A stretch of DNA of 64,000 bases from Cucurbitaria berberidis CBS 394.84 (GCF_010015615.1 NW_024468935.1:5363692-5427691); one strand, 5' to 3'; positions 1 through 12,094 are shown, numbered from the stretch's first letter. A program made the numbers and translations. The notes: generated by a model from the letters alone, not told the origin.

Positions 1-1077
1 AGCTTGAAATAGAAGTAGGAGGAGCTGGAAGAGGGGCAGCAGCGAATCACAGAGTGAAGTTACTAGAAAGGGAGTGAAGATGATGCATATCGGTAGTACG
101 CGTACCTGGATCTGGACTGAATGATTGTCAAGGAGCTGAACCCAGTTCCGTAGTGTTGGGATGTATGAAGGCGCCACAGTAGTACAAGGGCATGGTACGA
201 CGTTGAGAGCCCTCCATCCGAGCAATTATAGAGTAGACTAAAGGAGATAAATTCAATGACGATTCAGAAAAGTGTGATAAGTAGACACTCGTGCTTTGAC
301 GCTATATCTGAACCCATTCCCAGCAGACCGGAACTGACATGCCATTACCGCCTGAACGGTGAATGGCACGAGACTTGTTTTCCCGTGTGGAAGAAGCCTA
401 CGACATGGACGATAATAGGGAGGATAGCTAAGATGTGTGTTGAGGTAATAAGGCACCAATAGAGGATGCGCTATGGACCGGACCGTAGCTAGCGAAGTCC
501 GCTGCTGTAGCTGAATTGGACGAGAATAGTCGGGACGGAGCAAGCGTTCCGACGCTCTTTATCTTGACAGGTACTAGAAGATATATGAGAGCGGTCTTGC
601 TCCGTCGAAATGTACGAGCGGACTTCTGTCGTTTGCATGTAAGTGCGGGGTCATTCTATCGGACTCCAAACGGGCGCCCCCATCTCACGATGCTGGTGTC
701 TTGGGTAAGTAAGACGATGGCATGTTCATGTTCTGACAAGATTGTAGGTGTGCCCCGAAAGTATCTTTATGACGCACCTTGAAGGCCTTCTTGAATCGCG
801 CCCTAGAGAAGTGTAAGTGTGTTGTCAGACCAGATGCCAGTCCACTCCCTCGGGGGAGACGTGACACAACGTGGGCTATGCAGACACTCGGGCAGTGCCG
901 ATCTTTCTGAAGTGATGCTGTGCAACAAGATTCAAAGCTGGACGTGAGAGAAAGGTTGATGGGAAGCGTGAAGCTACGCAATGTGGTCGAAGCTTCCTTA
1001 TCGATAAAGATAATCTGCTAAGAATCTGAGGTCTCTCCGCAATCGTGCCTTGCTCGTGCATTGTCAACTGCATAATC
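1..1077. other. Left-edge intergenic stretch
   Basis: No supported gene. Open frames on both strands are under 100 codons, lack family resemblance and have no consistent splice signals. The last part must hold the promoter and 5' leader of the SLX9 gene, whose ATG is at 1078. Confidence 0.5.
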
Positions 1078-1643
1078 ATGGTAAGCTCTCATGGACTATA
1101 ATTAAGGGAGATTAAGACTCATGTACCCTCTAGGCGCCGATCAAGAAGCGCACAACAGCGCGCGCAAAATTCGCCCGCGCAGCCCGCCCGACCGCTGCTA
1201 CCCTACCTACCCCAGACGATGATTCTGCCCTCTTCTCCTCGTCAAAGAAAGACAAGCAAAAAATCAAACACTCCTCCTTCGTATCCAAGATCGAAAAGTC
1301 GTCCTCCAAAACGTCCAAGCGGCGGCGACCCAACAAGAAGCTCGTCGCAAACCTCGAGTCTCTCGCCGATGCTCTACCAGGTTTGGGAGATGAAGGAGCA
1401 GACGGGGAGATCGAGATCGGACAAGCAAAGATACAACGCAAGCCTTTGAAGAGTATGAAGAGTAGACCAGGGGCGCAGAAGAGGAAAGATAAGCTGGAAA
1501 AGATGGAGCGGGATCGATTCAACCAGAACCTAGCCCAGTTGGCGAGTAGTACGCAGGGGAATGCGGTGCAGGATCGCTGGGCGGCGCTGAAGAGTCATGT
1601 GCAAAGTAATATGGAGGTCAAGCCTGAGTTCGCGAAGAAATGA
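1078..1643 (+). CDS. SLX9: Ribosome biogenesis protein SLX9
   Basis: Model: join(1078..1080, 1134..1643), 170 aa. The first coding exon is only the ATG. The intron at 1081-1133 (53 bp) has a GTAAGC donor and a CTCTAG acceptor, after which the frame opens as APIKKRTTARAKF and stays open to TGA at 1641. The protein is small, Lys/Arg-rich and Ser-rich, with a basic stretch KTSKRRRPNKK and a C-terminal helical part (KSRPGAQKRKDKLEKMERDRFNQN), the usual layout of SLX9. Family knowledge: SLX9 is a nucleolar protein needed for ITS1 processing and 40S pre-ribosome maturation and export. No ATG within the second exon gives the basic N-terminus, so the split start is preferred. The assignment rests on overall resemblance; no catalytic motif exists to check. 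Confidence 0.75.
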
Positions 1644-2427
1644 GAGGCATGTTGGAAACCATAGGCAGCCCATGAGATTATGCGCGTATCCAAACCCAGC
1701 ATCGCGTCGGTGGATTGAAGGGAAGGGACAAGACGTGCATCATTATAGACAGTTTGACAGCACTATCGAGTAGCTGATACCAAGAGCATCTTTGGTGGGT
1801 AAGAAGGAAGTATACTGCGGGTATGTTCAAACATCACGTTTAGCCTGGCCAGAGGCTAACTGATGCCTGTAGACTCTTCTGGGCTGCACTCCTTCGCACG
1901 TCCTAGTTCTCGTGGGCTTGAATAGAAGTCATCGAGTCTGTTAGCGCTCGTATACCCCTTATAATGGTCGTAGGCGTACAGTGGTGTTTGACACATTCGC
2001 AGATCGAACAAGCACAAATTTAGTCAATCCAATTGCATTAATTTTGCCCATGCTGGGGAACTTTTATGCGGGGTCTAAGTGAACTGGTGCCTGTAGATCT
2101 AGGCTAAACTTGGCTACGCCAGGTCGCGAACAACAATGACATCAGACGTGCAATCCTGAACAACACAACACACGACAGCCCCGTAGGTTCCCAGTGAATC
2201 CGCGCAGTCTGCAGTCATGCACGAAGCGTACATACGAGACGCTTGACCTTCTCAAGCATGGTCAGGTGTGTTTGGCCTATGTTCTTCGCGCTGTGCCTAT
2301 TGCTCAATACGCGCTAAGTTGCGACCGTCCGTTGCACTTCACCACTGTCGCGACCCCTTCATTGCACATACTTCGATTCTGCGATACCCAAACACTTTTC
2401 CTAGTCCTTCTTAGTTTAGCCTTCAGC
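1644..2427. other. Intergenic, SLX9 to PAF-acetylhydrolase
   Basis: It holds the SLX9 3' end and the promoter/leader of the next gene. An imperfect direct repeat of 16 bases (15 matches) lies at 1858-1873 and 2082-2097, each containing TGCCTGTAGA. The frame of the next gene is open upstream of its ATG but offers only a GTG at 2194, so that extension is not used. Confidence 0.45.
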
Positions 2428-4821
2428 ATGTCCTTTCTCGAGCGTCAATCCACTCGCATCACCGGCACCGACCATGGCCGTGGAAATAGCGTCCTGCGTG
2501 CCACCTCGTCAGGCAAAATACCAAATGCGAAGAAAGCTCGATCACGCCCTCCCACGTCCCTCCGCGATCACCTGCCCTATCCGAATGCTACCCTACCGGC
2601 ATCGTCAGGGCCCTACTCCGTCGGGAGTATGGAGATCGAAGTGCCCGTCCAGAACCCACGCCCAATATCCGACATAAAACGGCATGGAAGACACATACTG
2701 CAGCTAGAGACAGTACTTTTCACCCTATACTACCCCGCGTCGTTTGGTAGCGGGTCGGGGAAGGCACCAGGGGGAGCGAAGAAATGGACCCGCGAAACCT
2801 GGCTTCCAAGGCCGCGAGTTCAGACTGCGAAGGGATATGCCGAGTTCGCAGGACTGCCGCATTGGGCTGGAATTGCTCTCTCTGGGGGTTCCACAATGCT
2901 CACCAAGCTTCGCGCGTATCAGAATAGCCCGCTCGCGACCCATTGGCCGCCCGAGGGGACCTCAAAGAAATGCGGATATAAGCTTAGAAACCAGCAGGGG
3001 CGACCACCAGAAGGCATGAATGAGGAGCCGACATTCCCACTCTTGATGTTCAGTCATGGCTTGGGAGGCTCAAAAACTGCGTATAGCACTCTGTGCTCTG
3101 AATTTGCGAGTTATGGCTTCGTCGTTTGCGCAGTGGAGCATAGGGATGGAAGTGGGCCTCGCACGTTTATAAACCATAAGAAGCGAGGGAACAACAAGAA
3201 GGATCGTCATGGAGGAGCCAAGGTAGAAGACGAAACCGATTGCGATGGGGATCCAGAAGGCGAGAAGGCGTTCGAAAAGTGGGAGCATATGGATCATACG
3301 GAGGAGGAGATCAGGAAAGGATATCACCATCTTGTACGTCTTCTAGCCGCAGGACCAGAAGCACGATGATGCAGGGGCTAACGACGACAGGACTATATAT
3401 TCCCCAAGAATAACCCTAAAGACACTTCACCGAACAACGAGCGTGGTGTTGACGGCGAACTCCGCAGCGCTCAGATCGAACTACGACTTTGCGAGCTCGA
3501 AGAAGCATATCGAGTGCTAAAAATCATCTGTGCCGGCGATGGCGAGGAGATTGCGCGGCAGAACCTACGCTCCGAAGGCTATGTTGGCGGCTCTTCGAGA
3601 GGCTTGCAGGGCGTAGATTGGGCACTATGGAAGCACAGATTCCATATCGACAAGATGACCATGGCAGGGCATAGCTTTGGGGCCGCCACCGTGGTCGAGG
3701 TGCTGAGGCATACGGATCGCTTCACAAACGTACAGGCGGGAATCATATACGACATCTGGGGGCAGGTACTCTTCTCTTAAAAACCAATCCCGAAGCTAAC
3801 TGTAGTATAGAGCTCCTATCAAGCCTCCAGCAGACGACCCTAAACATCGAATACACCTACCTTTACTAGGCATCAGCAGCGAAGCTTTCATGTACTGGGA
3901 GAAGAACTGGGACGCCGTAATGTCTCTTATGAACGAGGCGAGCGAACATGGCGCGCCAGCGTACTTACTCACCGTGCGAGGCTCCGTGCATATTTCACAG
4001 TCGGACTTCTCGATTTTGTACAGACACATTACATCTTTCTTTATGAAAGCCACAGTTCATCCTCAGAGGGCGATTGATCTGAACGTATCGTGCGTTACAT
4101 CTTTATCCTTTTCCTGGTCGTAGAAACTCCGCTAACATCTAACAGTACAAGCCTCGAGTTCCTGCGACTTGTAACACCGTTAACCGGCGGCGGCAGAGCC
4201 ATCATAGATCGTTGCATGACCAACGAAGAACTTCTGGATACCGCGCTCCTCGAAGAGATCCCAGACGACCACCGACCGGATGATGAATGGATCGCCGCCC
4301 GGCTGAGAGTCGATCATGAATTTCGAACGCGGATGGCTGCTGGATTGCAAAGGAAATTTAAAAGGAACTTCAAAGGCGGGATGGGGACGGGTTACAGCAC
4401 GTCAGATGAGATGTGGTGTCACTATAAGCCCACGGATGAAGAATTGCAGAAGTGGATTGAAGAAGGGAGGGGAGAACAGCGCATCGACGAGGACCATGCG
4501 ACGAAGGGCGCTGGACATGACAAGGGTGGAAAGGATGGGAATGAAGACGAGTCCACTTCTGCATCAGACTCACGAAGCGATATCAAAAGTGAAGTGGAAT
4601 CACAGAGTAAAGAAGACGTTAGCGAAGGGTCAGGATCGCAAACACAGCAACCTACCTCGTCCGAGGCAGTAAAGGATCGATATGACGATGAGGAGGAGGA
4701 AAAGGAAGCCACTCATGCATCGCCCGCCGCAGCCGCCGATGCGTCGGAATCCAATGATGCGCCACCAGAAACATGGCTGGGCTTGAAGACTGCGCTTAGA
4801 GATGGGCCACAACAGTCGTGA
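2428..4821 (+). CDS. Platelet-activating factor acetylhydrolase-like phospholipase
   Basis: Model: join(2428..3333, 3391..3761, 3811..4089, 4146..4821), 743 aa. It belongs to the PAF-AH isoform II family of serine esterases, which release short or oxidised acyl chains from phospholipids. Visible motifs are the oxyanion region FSHGLGGSKTAY, the nucleophile elbow AGHSFG (Ser about 397), the acid in YDIWG (Asp about 423) and VRGSVH (His about 486), so the catalytic triad looks intact. The start is the first in-frame ATG (MSFLERQS). About 200 N-terminal residues before the core, and an acidic, Ser/Glu-rich tail after about residue 600, are fungal additions without visible domains. Intron 2 only keeps the conserved frame (IWG-APIKPP) if a GC donor at 3762 is used; intron 3 uses GTGCGT at 4090. 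No signal peptide is evident, so an intracellular enzyme is inferred. Confidence 0.85.
3762..3810 (+). other. Putative GC-AG intron in the PAF-acetylhydrolase gene
   Basis: Exon 2 ends TGG GG, followed by GCAGGT. Exon 3 starts at 3811 after TATAG. This joins as IWG-A-PIKPP, the conserved reading. The nearby GT at 3766 would leave the wrong phase with the available acceptors (3810, 3812, 3830, 3833). The length of 49 bp is normal for this window. Confidence 0.55.
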
Positions 4822-5608
4822 TAAGGCTTCTATACTACAGGAAGGAAACTGGGCATTGTCTCGAAGCGGAAATCTTCGTAGGCTCATCTATAGAGAAAGG
4901 AGTAGTCTATGAACTGTGGAGGTTCAGCGACACCACGTGACTGGCTGTTCAGAGACCAAAGCAGCTAGCGTATAAAGTTGTGTTCAGTAATCATCCCGAC
5001 TCGCGTTGGAAATGCAGTCAGACTCCGCCTCGGCCTTACCTACCTTTCAGTTATAACAGCCTACGATACGCCTTAGTTCAAATTCTGCCTAGTATTCCTA
5101 CACTGATGCTTTGAGAAACCTACCGACTGATTGTCGCCATTGATCAGCCTTAATCACTTGTTCTGCTCCAGAACCCGAGTGCTCCCCGGCCCAACAAGGG
5201 TTCCGCGCTTGGTAAGTTTGCGGGGGTATGCGCACGGTGTAACGGCATCCTTGCGACCTCTTTTGACAAGTTGAGCGGGCCGCGTGGGAGCTGAGGAGAA
5301 AACTGGTCGAGGCCTTTGGTTGCTTTTTATCATTGAGTTCTGGGTCACCTGGGCTGAGGTCTCCGCTTCTACTTCATTCACAGAGTTCTGCCCACGAGAT
5401 ACAAAAGGCGTACGCGATTCCTTGCATTTGACGCGAAAGGTTTTGTTTGAGCTGCTTCCAAAGATCTCAGGGATCAACTGAGCTCTCCCACTACTCCGGA
5501 CGAGCGAATCGCCCACCTAGTCCTCCGGCTATTGACTCTTAGTCCTCGTACTTGAAGCTTGTCATTGTAATTAAGGTCTCGAGGATTGAAGAGAAAACGC
5601 AGAGCATC
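4822..5608. other. Intergenic, upstream of the bZIP gene
   Basis: No supported gene. A CACGTG palindrome (4934-4939), a bHLH/bZIP-type site, is present. A basic open frame of 120 codons on the minus strand (5154-5516) resembles nothing I know and is probably chance. Confidence 0.45.
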
Positions 5609-7748
5609 ATGACAAGCTCAGAGTCGGAAGAGCAGGCGCAGCCACGGAAGCGGTCACGTACGAGTAATAGTACTGAAGATGGTGCTGCTGGGGGAAAAAA
5701 GGCAAGAGGAAGACCAAGAGTGGATACCCAAGATAGTACTGCTGCGGATGTAAGTAGTCCACTTCCCCAGATCAACAATAGGCATGAAGCCGCAGAGTGT
5801 TCCACATATACGCAACTGCTCGTGCTGATGGATGTACTAGCGACGAAGAACACAGATTCGTCTCGCGCAGCGAGCCTATCGCCAGCGCAAAGAAACAACA
5901 ATCTCATCACTGAAGTCACAAGGCACGCAGCTTCATTCGATCATTGAGCAGATGAACAAGACCTTTCTCCAGTTAAATGAATCAGCGCTGAAGTCAGGCT
6001 TGCTGCAAATGAACCCTAGCCTAGCACAAGAGTTCAAGCTAGTCACAGAAACTTTCACAAATTTTGCGAAGATCGCTAGCGATGACCAACATAGTAGAGA
6101 TGGAGATCATGAAGGGAGTCCGGAAAACTCGACGGATGGTGCTAACGGCACAAGCCAAGAGTCGCAAATCCCTTCCCAGCCTGAACCAGAGCCTCAGCAG
6201 GTTGGATGGGGATACTCGGCCATGAATCCGACAGGAAAGGTTAACTCGGTACAACCAATCCAAATGCCACCAGATAACTATTTCTCACACCCTGCTGGCA
6301 CCTTTGGACAAACAGACAGTACGACTAGCCTTGTTCGACGCCGTCAATTCACGGTTGGCGACGTCCTCGATCAGTCAAGATCTTCCCAAGCTTCCACATA
6401 CCAACAATCAACACAACCACAGCAACCAACGCAACTTCCTTTCGGTCTCGTCGACCTCCTCGGCGAGCACCCAACTCCGTTCACGCCACTTAATCCCCAC
6501 ATCTACTCTGTCAATATCCCAACACCAGACTTCACACCGCCGACTACCAGGCTATCTACACCACCTTTACAGCTTCCGAACCCGCTATTAAGCAAGACCC
6601 TTAAATCAATAACGACCTACAGCTTCGATGAGACAACGTTTGCAAGACGCTTGACCAGGGCTTCGCTTGAGGCTGGCTTCCAGCTACTCAGTTCGGTGAA
6701 TCCCCGTCCCGCGGCCATAAACTATGTGTTCAAGCTGTCCTTGAGTTTCCTGACACGGGAGGAACTGCGTACACGGCTCAAGGCAATGTTGTCGAGAGGT
6801 GTCAACGAGGAATTGGATTGGTGGGAAACACCTTTCATCCACCTCGGCGGAGCAGGGACACATTACCCACGCCGAGATGCTTCAGGACACATTATCCCGA
6901 TCAAGAATAGCTGGACGGCGAGGCAGATAGGACCATTCGAAAAACGATTGATGAGGCTAGAGAATGTACAGGACGGGCGCTGGGAAGACTTGGACGACGT
7001 GGACCTGATTGGCTTTGAGGGCGAGTGGTTTGACGCGTACGATGTGCAAGGTTATCTTGAAGATAAATACACCTGTAGAATCGACCCGAAGAGCTCGTTC
7101 GCTGAATGCTTGATCGAAGAGGAGGAAGCCAGCGAGGCTGCGAAGCCCTCTAGCTGCCTTCCACAGTACGATTCCAGCACAACAAGAGCACTGGACGAGG
7201 TTTCCAACTCTCCGAGTTTAACGCATAGCTCTGCATCAGCACCAGCGTCCTCTACCTCATCTTCCGCCTCATTCACACCACCGACGAATGCTTTCAACCT
7301 ACCCGACGCACCTTTCGGCCTCGATATGAACTTCAATCACGCGCCTACACCAAACTACCCCGCCGACATCCCCAAGCTCGCAAATTACGACATCTCATTT
7401 GACCAGACCCTGGGCTTGGACCTTGCGCCCGGATTTGACTATGGGTTTGCTGGGGCCGCGGGAGGATGGAGTGGAGATATGCAGCTGGGACTGGATTTGA
7501 TGGGTGAAAATGTGGAGGTTGTGAAGCAGAAGCGAAAGAAGACTACGTGGGTGGATACTACTATCTTGATCAATGGTAAGTTCCACTCAACGATCGTGAA
7601 GTAATGCAGGGTGAGAGAAGAGATCTAGTACAGAGGCTAACGTTTGGCAGAGTTGTTAAAACACGGTGTTTGCTTGGGAAGGGCGCCTGGCTTCAGGAGA
7701 AAGCATGTCGATATGGCGTTACGTCTTGCTTTGATTCCCCCGTACTGA
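5609..7748 (+). CDS. bZIP transcription factor (AP-1/YAP-like basic region)
   Basis: Model: join(5609..5749, 5841..7575, 7651..7748), 657 aa. Exon 1 encodes a nuclear-targeting basic patch and KKARGRPRVDTQD. The 91-bp intron (GTAAGT to ACTAG) joins AAD to RRRTQIRLAQRAYRQRKE, a typical fungal bZIP DNA-contact helix (residues about 48-66), followed by a short leucine zipper with SIIEQMNKTFLQLNES. A Gln/Pro/Thr-rich middle precedes a conserved fungal region (about 310-430) and an intrinsically disordered Ser-rich part. The final intron (7576-7650) joins to ELLKHGVCLGRAPGFRRK, a conserved C-terminal tail ending IPPY. Family knowledge: such factors bind TTAC-type sites and regulate stress or development; the target here is unknown. 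Without the last splice the protein would stop shortly after the donor. Confidence 0.85.
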
Positions 7749-8479
7749 GGGACAGGATGAATCTTGATAGCAAAGTTTGTCGCGTGTTGTTCAAGGTATA
7801 CCTATATTTGGTTGGCGATTGCGTGGCAGCGCAAAAGGCGAAGTTTATTTGGTGATCGAAGCGCTTATGATTCCCACAGCTTTGTTACTACTTGAACATA
7901 TTCATATAATTAGTCACTACTCAACTATATACATGTATAATAGAAGGGGTCGTCGTGTATGTCGCTGCTGGATGATATGCCAGCTAGCATTCCACTACTC
8001 ATTAAATTCAACTTCATGACTGGCCAATTTGTGCACATTTCAGGTAAGAATAGTGCAGTAAAAAAGTATCAATTATCACGGTTCTCACTCTACGTCGACG
8101 ACAAGCAAATTGGCTATGACAATGCATCACGTGCGCGCTAATGCCCGGCTCGTGCGCTGATAGCCTCAACAATCGCCGAAGTGCCGTTGGCCATGCCCAT
8201 TACACCTACCTAGACCCCACGAACCACCAGAGTGAGGGCACCCGAATACGTCGTACAAAGCATTCCGTCTTGGGCACCCGATAGCTGTAGATCTTCTTGA
8301 CAGCGCAGACGCTTCCGAAGCGCGCGCACACTTGCAAGCCTCAAGCGCTGACGTCGCCTGCCTAGCTGGCCTGCCCTCCTCTCGAACACTTGCACGCGAG
8401 CAGCTATTGCGACCTTCTGCGCCGTCTTCGCGAAAGCGCATACCGTATACTAGATAGTTGATCCAACCTCTGAGTCGCC
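7749..8479. other. Intergenic, bZIP gene to TOA1
   Basis: No supported gene. An AT-rich 3' flank runs to about 8060, then a more GC-rich promoter for TOA1 with CACGTG at 8128-8133. Confidence 0.45.
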
Positions 8480-10134
8480 ATGTCGAACCAGGTTGTGGTT
8501 AGTGTTTCCCCAAGCACGCACGAGCTGTGCGTGAGTGAGGGTAAGTCTGCTAACAGCGACACCAGGGCAACGTCTACCAGCAGATCATCGAGAAGGTGGT
8601 CCAGGTCTCGCAGAATGACTTTGAAGAGTTTGGCGTAGACCACTCTACGCTGGACGAGATGAAGCAGGTATGTGGCAACCTGGCCGCTGTCCGGCTATCG
8701 CTTCTTCCCTTTCATTGTCGCAGCAGCAGTAGCAGCTAGTCGCTCTGTCGTCTTTGTTGTCTTTTTCCTGCCTATTCCATCCGTCAATCATCTATTTCCA
8801 TCGTTCTCGTTCTCTTCGATGTTGGCGCGATGCCGCCTGGTTATGGAGGTGATGGGCGGCCGGAAGCGGGGCTGAGTTGCCGGTCGGTCTCGCAGCTCGG
8901 GGGCGTCTCAGTATTTGGGACATCTCTTATAGCCCCTGCTCAGCTCCCCACCCGCCAAGCCCCGCCATCACCGCCTAACCTGGCATAGCGCCGTCATGTG
9001 ACGGATGCTTTCACACTTTCAATCCATTATGAATACCCGGAGCATACGCTGACATACTTGTAGGGCTGGCAAGACAAGCTGTCTGCTCTCAAGGTCGCTC
9101 AATTTCCGTGGGATCCGCAGCCTGAGCCGGTGCGCCAGCCGCCTACCGTGCCGTCGAACGTCAAGGTCGACCATGATCTGCCTCCTGTGTCGGCGCCTCA
9201 GGAACCCCTCAACTTCCCAAACATGCCTTTGAAGTCGGAGGGAAGCTATCAGCCTCCTATCCCGAACTATCCCCAGGCTCAGACCGCGAACGGTGGCGGC
9301 TACACTGGTGGATACGAGCAGAACGTAAACCTGGCACAACAGCGCGCGCAAAATCTGGTCCAGCAACGCATCCAGCAACAAGGCAATGTCCACCAGCAGA
9401 ACTTCCCAAACCTTGGTCAGCAAGGCCATTTACCCCAGATGCCAATGCAGGGTCAGCAGCAACAGCATCAGCAACAACAACAACAGCAGCGCATGATGGC
9501 TCCGCAGCAGCATCAGCGCCCGCCGCAACAGCAGATGCCACAACAGCGCCCCCCGCCTCAAGGTCATATCTACACCTCGCAAACCGACGGTTCTGGTGAT
9601 GCGCTAGCAGACTGGAACGCATTGAAGGCGGCGCGAGCTGCTGACGCAGTGGATCGTATTGCAGCTGACGAATTCATGCGCGCCAGAGTCGATGCTATGG
9701 CAATGCGCCAAGATAGCGGACTCATGGTACCACTCGACTCGATGCCCAAAGGCAAGAAGCGAAAGGCTGCTGTACGTGTGTTGCAAGCTGAGGATGCAGA
9801 AGCCTCGTCAAGCACACCAGGCCCCGCTCGCTTTGATGGCGATGATGACGTGAAGCCAGAGGAAGATCCGGATGATGCCATCAATTCGGATCTGGACGAT
9901 CCAGAGGACGATCTCGCTGATGGAGAAAACAGTGATGATGATATGGTTGATTACATGTTGTGCACATACGACAAGGTGCAACGGGTCAAGAACAAGTGGA
10001 AGTGCACGCTTAAGGACGGCATCTTGACCACGAATAAGAAGGAGTGAGTTCACCCTAATCACAAGAGATGACCCACCTGTACTGACTGTGCTAGATATCT
10101 GTTCCACAAGGCAAATGGTGAATTCGAATGGTAG
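8480..10134 (+). CDS. TOA1: Transcription initiation factor IIA large subunit (TFIIA alpha/beta)
   Basis: Model: join(8480..8497, 8566..8667, 9064..10043, 10095..10134), 379 aa. The N-terminal alpha domain reads GNVYQQIIEKVVQVSQNDF and WQDKLSALKVAQFPWDP, the four-helix-bundle half that pairs with TOA2. A Gln-rich linker follows (about 9440-9560). The acidic part leads into the C-terminal beta-barrel domain: MLCTYDKVQRVKNKWKCTLKDG, then after the last intron EYLFHKANGEFEW. TFIIA stabilises TBP on TATA DNA in the nucleus. Exon 1 codes only six residues; the donor GTTAGT (8498) is preferred over GTTGTG (8492), both in phase 0, so two extra Val residues are uncertain. Intron 2 (8668-9063, 396 bp) is by far the longest intron in the window. 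Without the last splice the conserved beta-barrel strand would be lost. Confidence 0.92.
9438..9560 (+). repeat. CAG/CAA-type glutamine repeat in TOA1
   Basis: A run of CAG and CAA codons mixed with CAT and CCG encodes a Gln/His/Pro-rich linker. The mixed codons make it an imperfect microsatellite. Polyglutamine linkers between the two TFIIA domains are usual in fungi. Confidence 0.85.
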
Positions 10135-10880
10135 CGAGATTCGATAATGAACACATACTTATTTTATGACAGCTGAACTCGAGTTCTAAGTCGTCGCCGT
10201 CCTACGTACAGGCGTCCACGATCCGCACGCGAGTTCAGCATGTTCTGTACCATACACCCTCTCCATTCCCCCCTTCGCCACAGCAGACCCATTCTGCGCG
10301 ACATCAAGAGCGAGTATCTAAATTGCATACAAGACGCTTGCTCGACATCTTGCACACCGGCTGCTTCATTTCAGAAACAAAGAAAGAAAGAAAAAAAATC
10401 CCGTCACGCGTAACGTTAAAAGTCAAACACTGACCAACAATGCCTTCGGCATCGATTCATGCTATTGCAATTCCGGTTGGGAATGGCTATCAGAGAAGTG
10501 CTTTTATCTTGGAAGCAAAGGCGTCCCGCGTTCCGTTTTGTTCACATTTTCAGGTGGGTGTTTGGTGCGGCCGAACTAGATGACCTACAACGACTATCCC
10601 GCTGCGAAAAGTCGGCTTTTTCTTCCTCTTCTCAAACATTCATACCTTAGCAACTTGGGCGCGGCCATAACGGAGTGGAGTGTACGTTAGTATAAAGAGT
10701 TCCCTTGTCTGGATGGAACATGAGTAATGGTTCCATCGAGAGAACACAGATGAACGTAAAATCAATCAATAATCGGCATTCGCTGAACTTGATCGCTATT
10801 TCCATTTCTGTGACACGTACTCCATGACTAGATATCCCTGTGAGGACCCGTATACGCTGACCCGTACGCGTACTTTCGAA
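10135..10880. other. Convergent intergenic, TOA1 and RAD1
   Basis: Both flanking genes end here, so this is 3'-flank DNA. It contains a short purine run (AAAG repeats then poly-A, about 10378-10398). No supported gene. Confidence 0.5.
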
Positions 10881-12094
10881 TTACAACATGTCCTCATCCT
10901 CTCTGCCAGTCCCGGAATCACTACCATCGCCATATTGCATCATCGTCTCGTCGACACCTTCTCCCTCTTCATCGCCGTCTTCGACCAGAGGCACAAAGCG
11001 GAAGTCAATAAACGAAACCTTTCCTCCGCCGCTACTAGTACCCACGCCCGATGCACCTCCCTCAACCTCGACCATGAATTGCAGACTAAGCACACCTTGG
11101 TCGTCTACACGTATGCTGACCTTGGTTGCTACACTCATGGCGCGCGCGGCTTTCTGTATAAGACTGAATTTGTACGAAGATCGAAGCACGGTGTCTGGAT
11201 CTAAGAGTTGAAACGTCTCGAGGAGGTTTGTGGGAGCCTGCTCGCCTGCATCTGTACCCGTGCCCGCGCCCGCAGCTAAATTGGTCGAAGCAGGCGTGCG
11301 AAAGGCAGAGGGTTGCGGCTGATTGTTGAACTCGACTCTCGCGCTGCCGAGCGTGCCAGACGAACTCAGTGCGAAAAAAGGTTTCCCGCGTACCGTCTTC
11401 GCATACATTGTCAACTGCTCCGGACTCGTAGACGAGAGCTCGGATAGCGCGTCGTGCAGCCATGATCCCCGCATTATTGTTTTGAAGGCAAGTGCTTGTC
11501 GATTAAATGGTATATCCTCTGAATACTCGGGCTCGTACGTTGTCAAGTCGCATTGCGTGCGTACGCTTGCTTCGGTGAGGATGATGGAGAGCGGAGCGCC
11601 GAGTGAGTTGTATGATATGCGACATAGATTGTTCATGCCCAAGACGTTATTAGAGAAGGCCGCCGATGTTTGCCAGGATTGTTTCGTGGTGTTCGGGTCC
11701 GTAAGACCGAAGATTTGCAGTGTTTCGAGGAGAGCGGGGAGGGAGATTTGGAAGGTTGGTGTGGTGTTGGGAGGGTCTAGGTCTTCATCTTCGCTGTCAT
11801 CGGACTGTTGAGGGTTACGCTGTGGCGTGGGAGGGTTGAAATTGTAGGTTGTGAAGAGGGACTTGTCGAGGAAGGCGGATGCTTTGTCGCGTGTTAGGCT
11901 TTGAGTAGTGGGTAGTGAGCCGGAAAGAGATGCGTACCTTCCATGATGCTAGCCTCGTCAACTGAGAACTTGAGTCCTTCTTCGCTAATCTGAACGTGTG
12001 CTTTTGTGGAGGATGTGATGCAGCGGAGGAGCAGGTATAGTTGACGCGCCGAGCTGGACACTGCCGTGAGGATTGGAGGATCTTCAATATCCAT
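10881..12094 (-). CDS. RAD1: DNA damage checkpoint protein RAD1 (9-1-1 clamp subunit)
   Basis: Model: complement(join(10881..11881, 11938..12094)), 385 aa. The order follows Rad1/Rec1 (budding yeast Rad17): MDIEDPPILTAVSSSARQLY, then EEGLKFSVDEASIME-ASAFLDKSLFTTYNF, matching the conserved first clamp subdomain, then a PCNA-like second half (LRSSYKFSLIQKAARAM, SIRVDDQGVLSLQFMV) and an acidic C-terminus. The 56-bp intron (donor GTACGC) joins GAA G to CA TCC in frame. Rad1 forms the ring-shaped Rad9-Hus1-Rad1 clamp loaded at damaged DNA and needed for Mec1/ATR signalling. The long insert with Gly/Ala repeats (about aa 230-260) is typical of fungal orthologs. It lies 178 bp downstream of OST5 on the same strand. 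Confidence 0.88.

Noticed and set aside
1858..2097. Direct repeat as target-site duplication of an element
   Set aside because: The 16-base copies are imperfect and the 208 bp between show no terminal inverted repeats.
2194..2427. N-terminal extension of the PAF-acetylhydrolase
   Set aside because: Opens with GTG and has no in-frame ATG before 2428; nuclear genes rarely use GTG.
5154..5516. 120-codon basic open frame on the minus strand upstream of the bZIP gene
   Set aside because: No family resemblance, no splice structure, and length within chance at this GC content.
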